DNA from: Glycine soja
Taxonomy: Eukaryota > Streptophyta > Magnoliopsida > Fabales > Fabaceae
Length of the DNA stretch: 64,000 nucleotides
Reading direction: 5' to 3'
Assembly (NCBI RefSeq): GCF_004193775.1
Contig: NC_041008.1
Location: 43,123,136 to 43,187,135, forward strand
Shown here: positions 56,701 to 64,000 of the stretch, piece after piece
Position numbering within the stretch: the stretch's first letter is position 1
Layout of the letters: each line of letters begins with the position of its first letter
Notes under the pieces: generated by a model
The model's database searches: none
Told to the model about the DNA's origin: nothing
What the model saw: only the letters and a program-made list of their open reading frames with translations
Position numbers and translations under genes: made by a program

Positions 56701-58720
56701 GGGTGAGATCTCACAAATCCAAAAGCAGAAGTGAAAGAAGATGAGAAGAATATGTGTGTGGCCTCAAGGAATCGGAAAAAGAGAAACAAAAGGAACTTGT
56801 CAACATCCCACCGAAGAATAATTGAAGATTATTGAAACAAAATTTTATTTCAAACTTGATTAATTACACATAATGTCGTGAGCATTATGTCACCAGATGA
56901 TTCCAGGACTAAGGTAAGCGTAGAGTAGGCTTGAAGCATTGTTGCATGATTTTTCTTGCAATCAAATGCTTAATTTGTGGCAGCAAACCGATGATGTGTC
57001 AAATCATATAAATGTAGGCTCTTGTTATTTACACCTCCCATTTTTTCTAAGTGCACCCCATACCCCCTTAACCATTTTACCTTTTTTCTTAAATAAGTAC
57101 ACCTCTTTTACTTTCCGGAAATATAGAAAAGTTTTTCAGAAATATATTTCTAGAATTATATATACATATTTTTCAATAAAATATCACTTAAGAATTAAGA
57201 TGATTGATGAGAAATAAAAAAAAAACGATAAACATTTATCTTATACCCATATTTATTAGTCTTATTTTCATCTTATCATTAGTGTTGTTTAAATACTATC
57301 TAAAATCTTATTTTTATTATTCTTTAAACCCTAATTTTAAACTATCTTCACCATATATTCATTATAGAATACGGTTTTTTCATCATTATTATACAATATT
57401 TTATGTTTTCCTTAATGTATTTTGAGATTCAAACCTACAACTTATTTTTCTCTTTCTTCTTCTTTTTTCTTTTACCATTAAATCAATCTTATATCTGTTA
57501 CTAATAATCTCGTACCACCATCCACCAAAATGCATTTGACCAAAATGCATAATATTAATTTGGCTAAGATCTATACTACATTTTTACCATATTAATGATT
57601 CATAAAATAAATTTAATTTTTCTTACTATTTAATATTAGTCACATAACTGGTAATTTTTTTATGAGTACTAGTAATTTAATTCCAATCCATTTGTGGAAA
57701 TAATATAAAACAATATAATTTTTTTTACTACATACCTATATACATTTTTTATTTATTTTTGGGCCATTTTAGTTATGTGCATGCCTTGGGTCATTACCCC
57801 TCCAAACATGGTCCAGGGATCTTGATTTATGATCGAAAATAATTGGAAAAAAATAGGATGGGGGTTGTATAACGTTTTACTTAAATAAATCTGGCATATT
57901 TAAAAATTCAAAGCTCGAGTATGGTCTATTACCTATCATAGACTTTTAATAAGCTTGATTTGGTATTTTAAAAGACATACTAAGTTAATGTGTTAGCCTA
58001 TTCAAAGGCTTTTTTTAGAGAGGGTTAACTTATTCCTAAATGGGGTTAACCTATCTAAAAGAAATTCAAAACTTAAGTCAGACATACAACTTGTTATAGA
58101 TTTTTAAAACCTTGATTTAATATTTTTTTTTTAAGAAAAAACAACTTTACACGTTAGCTTACTTAAAGACTTATTTCTTTACAAAGTTTAAGATATGTAG
58201 GGCTAACTTATCGTGAAATAAATTATCTGACTGTTCAGTGAAAGAAAAATTCTATGTAAAACAATATATAAAGTTTGAAAATTGATACCATTGTTACTCA
58301 AGGCATAGAACAACTGGAAGTAGGTTAACTTTATAACGATGGAATTTAATTTATGTGATAAAAGTCTATTTTAAGGTCTAGTATAACTTTCACGATAATT
58401 AATTAATTAAAAATCTATTTTGTAATAATGTCCCTAAACATAAATTTATTCTTCAATATTTATAGGCTTAATTGTTTATCAAGTCAACATGCTTACTGTT
58501 TGATGTTTAAAGTAGTGTTAAAACATAATAATATAGTAACACTAAGATAAAAAATATACTATTAATATTTATATAAGTAAGTTGGTCTTCAAATAAAATT
58601 TATTAAGTATGATTTTTTTTAACTAAATACACTTTCACAAAATCTCGACCTAATTTATTTCTTAAATATTGGATAAGCTCTGACTTAATAATATCTTCCT
58701 ATTATTATGCATTGATAAAT
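53714..58720. other. Promoter-distal and intergenic AT-rich DNA
   Basis: The first kilobase is the upstream region of the MYB-CC gene. Beyond that no gene is supported; all open frames are short and lack domains. At about 57900-58200 two stretches of about 165 bp resemble each other loosely (..CTTAAGTC/CTCGAGTATGG.. then GTTAGCCTATT/GTTAGCTTACTT), suggesting a decayed repeat. No RNA gene was recognised. Confidence 0.4.
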
Positions 58721-58890
58721 TGTTAATAATAAATAATTATTATTGTTATTTTAAAAGAAGATAATTATTATTGTTTCTCAATTTCAATTATTGTAATGAT
58801 CATTTATCATTCAGTTGTATTCTCCATCTATATAAAGAGTACACTCCTTCATTGAATAAATCAGATTCGTTCATCCTCTTTATACTACTA
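58721..58890 (+). repeat. Short copia-type LTR
   Basis: TGTTAATAATAAATAATTAT opens a block of about 170 bp with a TATA box (CTATATAAAGAG, about 58830). It ends just before a primer-binding site. Short LTRs of this size are known in several plant copia lineages. The 3' partner is not in the window. Confidence 0.6.
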
Positions 58891-59000
58891 TATGGTATCA
58901 AAAGTTTTAACTTAACAACAATCATACCTATCCTATAAACCATGTCTTCCTCACCTAGATCCATCCAAATTAATGACTCTCAATCGGTTGTAGTTCTAAA
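58891..59000 (+). pseudogene. Primer-binding site and gag start of an interrupted copia element
   Basis: TATGGTATCAAAAG (about 58890-58903) is a diverged initiator-Met primer-binding site. A coding start follows at 58942 (MSSSPRSIQIND..) and is cut after 19 codons, where TGTTAG of another LTR begins at 59001. Only the head of this element is present. Confidence 0.6.
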
Positions 59001-59910
59001 TGTTAGATACTGGATGATCCATCACTCGAGGACCTAGACATTTCTTATGGTTTTGATGAAAACAATTATATAAATTTATGTTAACTAATTTGTTGTGTGT
59101 AAAACCAACATGACCGATGACTAGAAACGATACCAAAATAGACCTATCCATAAATGGATAACTTGCATACATCTGCTTAATTCAAGAAACAAGGATCAAT
59201 CAGCACAACAGTCATAAATACAACAACAAGGATTGAAGAATGTTGACGAACGTACATAGAAAGAAAAAGAGCTACGTCTTAAGAAACAAGAGAAAAAGAA
59301 GAACAACAGTTGAGAAACACACTAAGCCTAAGAGAGTTTATCCTTTGTGTATGCAAAACATTAGTGAGAGATTAGAGCATTATTGTAAATCCACTCTTTG
59401 AGTGTTGTAAAAGAATCTTTGATTCTACCTCAAACTTTTGTTTGTGAAAGTGGAGAGTGGCTTAGTGATAAAATAATACTTGGGTGTTCTTAGATTCAGG
59501 GGGAGTCTAAGAAGTGTGTCAAAAGTGGCATTGAGAATACTTGTAGGCCAGAAGTGGCAGGAAAGAATACTAGTTGTAATCAAGGTTGATTAGTGGAACC
59601 CTTTACTAGTTAGTAAAGGAGAACTAAACATAGCTCAGGTTGAGTGAACCAGTATAAAATGAAATAATTTTTCCATTCTTCATTAGCTTATTAACAATAT
59701 TTCATTGTCTATCACTATCACACCTTGCACATAAGATTTACCATTAAAAGACAATCCTTCAACTCACTGGATGACAACCCACCTTTGTCATTGGACAAGG
59801 GTTTTACCAACTGCTATTTCAACATCTTCCATTTTCAAAAGGTTTTATATTTTGACTAACACACTATTCAAGCCCTCTTCTAGTGTGATTTGTGCTATTT
59901 TAGTTGGCAT
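59001..59910 (+). repeat. 5' LTR of the second copia element
   Basis: Starts TGTTAGATACTGG immediately after the interrupted gag of the previous element. It carries LTR-style text (GAACCAGTATAAAATG; GGGGGAGTC). It ends before TTGGCATTGGAGCCTGA (about 59909-59925), a decayed version of the TTGGTATCAGAGCC primer-binding site. The exact right end is uncertain. Confidence 0.65.
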
Positions 59911-59977
59911 TGGAGCCTGACCTCTTGGGTTGAGTATTTTCACAAATACAAAGGAAAGATCCTAAAGTCGAAAAGAT

Positions 59978-62900
59978 ATGGAAAAGGGATATTCCATAAA
60001 TAATCCACCATTATTCAAAGGCGTCAAATATGACTACTGGAAGGAACGTATGATAGCTCATTTTGAGTCTATTCATATAAACCTCTGGGATGTCGTATAA
60101 CATGGCAACAACATACCATTGGACAATCAACTAAATGAAGTCTCCAAAACCTCTTGGATAGACACCTAAAAATAAAGGTTCCTGCTAAACTCTAAAGCTC
60201 AAAATGCTCTACTATGTGCCCTTTCTGAAGAAGAATACACAAAGCTCCATAGCTACAAAAGTGCAAAACAAATGTGGCACACATTAGTGCTAACTTATGA
60301 AGGATTGCCACAGGTAAAATACAACAAGCTCAGCTTGTTGACACATAAGTATGAACTTTTCACTATGGAAGAAGGTCAAGATATACAAATTTGGATGTTT
60401 TCAAACTATTTTAAATGAACTACGCTGCCTTAATAAAACATTTGATAATTATGATAACATTGACAAAATTCTAAGCAATTTGTCCAAGAAATGGAGACCA
60501 TAGGTGACAACATTGAGAACTATAAAGAACCTAGACTCTGTGTCTATTGAAGAACTAATTGGAACCTTAAAGGTCCATGAGCAAGAACATAAACAAGATG
60601 AAGAGTTTAGAAAGGGTAAATCCTTGGATCTAACAACATAAAAGGCCAAAGCTCCTCTAACATGCAAAGAATCCTCATCAAGACTCGTGCCCAAAAACTC
60701 ATCCAAAGCTATCAACACTTATACATCTTGTGATGATGAGTCTAATGATGAAAACTCAAACAGAGATGATCAGTTAGCCTTTATTTGAAGGAAGATAAGA
60801 AACATGTGGAAGAAAAGGAATGAATTAGACTGGAAGGGATCCAAGAAACCATATAGAGAAAGAAAAGACAAGGACAAAAGTTCCATCATATGCTATAAGT
60901 GTAAGAAATCAAGACACTTCAAGTCAAAATGTCCTAACCTTGATAAGATAGATCACAAGAAAAGGTACTTCAAGCCAAAAGACAAGAAAGTACTTATGAG
61001 TACTTAGGAAGAACTGGACAACATATTGTCTTATGAGGAGGAAGAAGAAGAAAAAGCCAACCTCTGTCTAATGGCAAACACTACAACAGAAGGATCTGAA
61101 TCAGATGAAGAGGTAAATATAAACAACCTTGAAACTCTTCAATCAGCATATCATGAATCCTCTCCAACTCATTTATGTCTAAATATTATCAAAATCTGAG
61201 AAAGGACTTTAAAAGTCTTTCAAAAGATTACAAACAATTTCAAGGAAAACATGAAGAAAAGACAAATAATTCTTCAAAAATTTCCACTCAACCATGTGGT
61301 GACTTTGAAAGTCTAAAGCTAAAGACAACAAAGCTTCACCTTGAAAATGAGGAAATTTGTAAAGAAAAATATAGTTTATTGGAAGACCTTCAGAAGTTGA
61401 ATAATCATTTGGAAGGCTTACAAAATGAGTATGCCACACTCAGTAAACTTCATGATTGCCTAAATGAGGAAATGTGTAATCTATTAAAAGAATATTCACA
61501 AGTCCATAAGAATTAAGAAAACTTAGAGCTGAGTAAACATAACTTATGGGTTGAATATGAAGGATATAAGAAAAACATGAATTTCTAAAATGATAAACTC
61601 GAACAGTATGAATTTCTCCAAAAGCAATCTCAAGATGTTGTCACACTTCAACAAGATATTGGATTCCTGAGACAAACTCTATCCAAATTTGTTGGAAGCA
61701 CTAAGAAACTTAACAAAATGTTAAGATATAGAAAATGCCCAACTGAAAAATCTAGAAATGGATATAAAGGAAAGAAGTATGTTCATGACAAGGAAACCAT
61801 AGTATGTTACTTCTATGGAAAGGTTGGACATATGACATCCAAATGCAGTCACCTACCAAAGACTAGATTGTTTAATGCGTTCAGAACTAACCAAAAAGGA
61901 CCTAAGAAATTTGTTGTACCTAAAGTGAAAATAATTCTTGTTGCGGATATATTCAACCACAACAAAAACACACCAATCATGGAACCTGGACAGTGGCTGC
62001 TCACATCACATGACATGAGAAAAATGTATATTCCAATGTCTGACCCTCATGCATGGTGGAGCAATCATTTTCGGAGGGAAGATAGAAAGAGTAGGAAAGA
62101 TAAGTATTGATCCCTATCCTCCCATTGAGAATGTACTATTTGTTAAAGGACTTAAATACAATCTGCTTAGCATAAGTCAATTATGTGAGATTGGACTTGA
62201 TGTTTCCTTCAGCAAAGGTGGGTGTGTCATCCAACACGAAAATGGGACCCAAATTTTTACTGCTAAGAGGAAAAGAAAACTTTATAAGATTAATCCTAGT
62301 GAACTATCAAATCAAGATGTAACATGTCTATTATCTATCAAAGGAAATCCCTGGGTATGGCACAAGAAACTTGGACATGCAAGCTTGAGGTTAATCTCAA
62401 AATTGTATAGACATGACCTTGTGAGAGGTTTACCAAGGACATCATACAAAATGATTTACTTTGTAAAGCATGTCAAAAGGGGAAACAAATTAAAACCTCT
62501 TTTTCAAGCAAAAGCTCTGTTTCCACCTCAAGACCACTTGAACTGTTACATATTAATCTATTTGGTCCAACTAGAACAAACTCTGTCAGTGGGAAGAGAT
62601 ATGGTCTGGTAGTAGTGGATGACTCCTCAAGATGGACATAGGTAATGTTCCTTGCTCACAAGAATGAGTCCTTGGAGGTATTCTTTAAATTCTGCAAAAG
62701 AGTTCAAAATGAAAAAGGAGTATGCATTACTTGAATCAGAAGCGATAATGGCGGAGAGTTTAAAAATGGGAGCTTTCATCTATTCTATGAAGAAAATGGA
62801 ATTCTTCATAATTTCTCCATTGCTAGAATGCCTCAACAAAACAGTGTTGTTGAGAGAAAGAGTAGATCATTATAAGAAATGGCTAGGACCATGTTCAATG

Positions 62901-63839
62901 ATAACTCTACACCTAAACATTTATAGGTTGAAGCAATGAATATTGCATGTTATTTACAAAACAATATTTATATAAGACCTCTTCTAAAGAGGACTCCTTA
63001 TGAACTATGGAAAGGATGAAAACCCAACATTTCATACCTTCATCCTTTTGGATGTCAGTGCTTTATACTTAACACTAAGGACAACTTGGGAAAGTTTGAC
63101 TCCTAGTGTGATAATGGAACATTATTTGCATACTCTGAAACATCTAAGGCATACAAAGTCTACAACTCTAGAACCTCAGTTGTGAAAGAAGCTATTCATG
63201 TCAGATTTAATGACACAAAGCCTGATACAAAAACATCAAAGTTGGGTGAATCTTTTGTAGATATAAGCCTAGATAAAGGTATTGGACCACTGACAAAATC
63301 TTTAGAACTAGACGAGTCCAATCAAGCAACATAACTGCAACCCAAACACATTGATGATGCAATGGAAAATGAGAATTGGGTAAAAGCCATGCAAGAGGGA
63401 GGAACTTGGACAATTTCAGAAGAATGATGTCTGAAAAATTGTAGAACTACCCTAAGGAAATAAAGCTGTAGGTGCTAAGTTAGTATTCAGAAACAAGATG
63501 GATGAGGTAGGTAAGGTTGTGTGGAACAAGGAAAAATTAGTTGTAAAAGGCTACTCACAACAAGAAGGTATAGACTATACAAAAACTTTTGCTACTGTTG
63601 CTTGCTTAGAGGCAATACATATTTTACTTTCATTTGTAGCTCAAACAAAAATAAAACTATATCAAATGAACATAAAAAGTGCATTTCTCAATGGAGCAAT
63701 ACAAGAAGAAGTATATGTAGAACAACCCCCTGGATTTGAGAGTATCACGTTTTCAAACCATGTTTTTAAACTTCATAAAGCATTGTACGGACTTAAGCAA
63801 GCTCCAAGAACTTGGTATGAATGCCTAACCTCATTTCTC
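59978..63839 (+). pseudogene. Degenerate copia gag-pol
   Basis: Broken by many stops and shifts, but domains are in copia order. Gag starts at 59978 (MEKGYSI..PPLFKG..YDYWKERM, UBN2-like). A CCHC knuckle (CYKCKKSRHFKSKC) is at about 60890. A coiled-coil stretch follows at 61175-61516, and a second knuckle (CYFYGKVGHMTSKC) at about 61805. The GAG-pre-integrase module is at 62110-62450 (LKYNLLSISQLC; WHKKLGHASL). Integrase fragments cover 62600-63200 (SDNGGEF; RMPQQNSVVER). RT entry is at 63490-63839 (VVKGYSQQEGIDYTKTF; AFLNGAIQEEVYVEQPPGF; YGLKQAPRTWYE). RT stops at a junction before its YVDD motif. The long gag with two knuckles suggests the SIRE/Maximus group (inference). Confidence 0.9.
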
Positions 63840-64000
63840 ATAACCATTCCATCTGTTGCTCAGGATGACATCCAACAGAGGAGGTAGAAGAAACTGGTCA
63901 AAATTGTAGCTGATGAAGATAAAGCTTTAGAGACCTTTGGACTTGCTAAAAAGCTCCAAAGGATTCTCAGAGAACAACAGTGCAAGGTTCATACTAGAAA
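63840..64000 (+). other. Sequence foreign to the copia RT at the window edge
   Basis: After CLTSFL the frame no longer follows RT. From about 63886 a different open stretch reads KKLVKIVADEDKALETFGLAK. It may belong to another element joined here. The family is not recognised. Confidence 0.4.

Noticed and set aside
54933..57425. Short open frames upstream of the MYB-CC gene
   Set aside because: Hydrophobic or low-complexity translations of AT-rich DNA, with no start context, domain or splice pattern.

Overview
The window is plant nuclear DNA, most likely from a legume and probably from a soybean-like (Glycine) genome. I base this on the spliced plant gene, the plant-only transposon lineages, and LTRs carrying repeated TAATCGATTA palindromes, a pattern I associate with soybean repeats. 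Almost everything recognisable is a transposable element. The only convincing host gene is a six-exon MYB-CC transcription factor on the minus strand at 52086-53596.

Layout. 1-6.0 kb: a probable solo LTR (932-2001, minus) and a decayed CACTA transposase (3034-5658). 6.97-14.35 kb: an old, gutted Ty1/copia element with LTRs of unequal length, a perfect 5-bp target duplication and several internal tandem arrays. 14.35-19.46 kb: AT-rich DNA without a supportable gene. 19.46-21.27 kb: a probable solo LTR. 22.28-40.35 kb: an 18.07-kb young Ty3/gypsy element of the Tat lineage with equal 842-bp LTRs differing at two sites and a perfect GTATT target duplication. 43.4-45.9 kb: an array of GC-rich palindromes and a broken Mutator (FAR1-like) transposase. 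45.9-50.2 kb: nested pieces, namely an LTR-like block, a Cassandra element (a miniature LTR element with 5S rRNA-like LTRs) and a rearranged chromovirus fragment between inverted arms. 52.1-53.7 kb: the MYB-CC gene. 58.7-64 kb: the head of one copia element interrupted by a second, degenerate copia element that runs nearly to the window edge.

The Tat element is the main object of interest. Gag-protease and pol lie on the plus strand. Between pol and the 3' LTR, on the opposite strand, sits a complete-looking five-exon gene. Its exons join in frame to about 1059 codons: an N-terminal plant mobile domain (PMD), Lys-rich nuclear-localisation-like stretches and a long C-terminal coiled coil. The element thus carries a host-type gene transcribed convergently with pol, with only about 125 bp between the two stop codons.

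Inside this element a 5.0-kb block (3' half of pol plus most of the antisense gene) is present twice in tandem, separated by about 20 bp of unrelated sequence. By eye the copies differ only by eight single-base indels, all disrupting reading frames, which raises the question of an assembly artefact versus a very recent duplication. Original pol plus the second antisense copy are the intact pair; the other two copies are broken.
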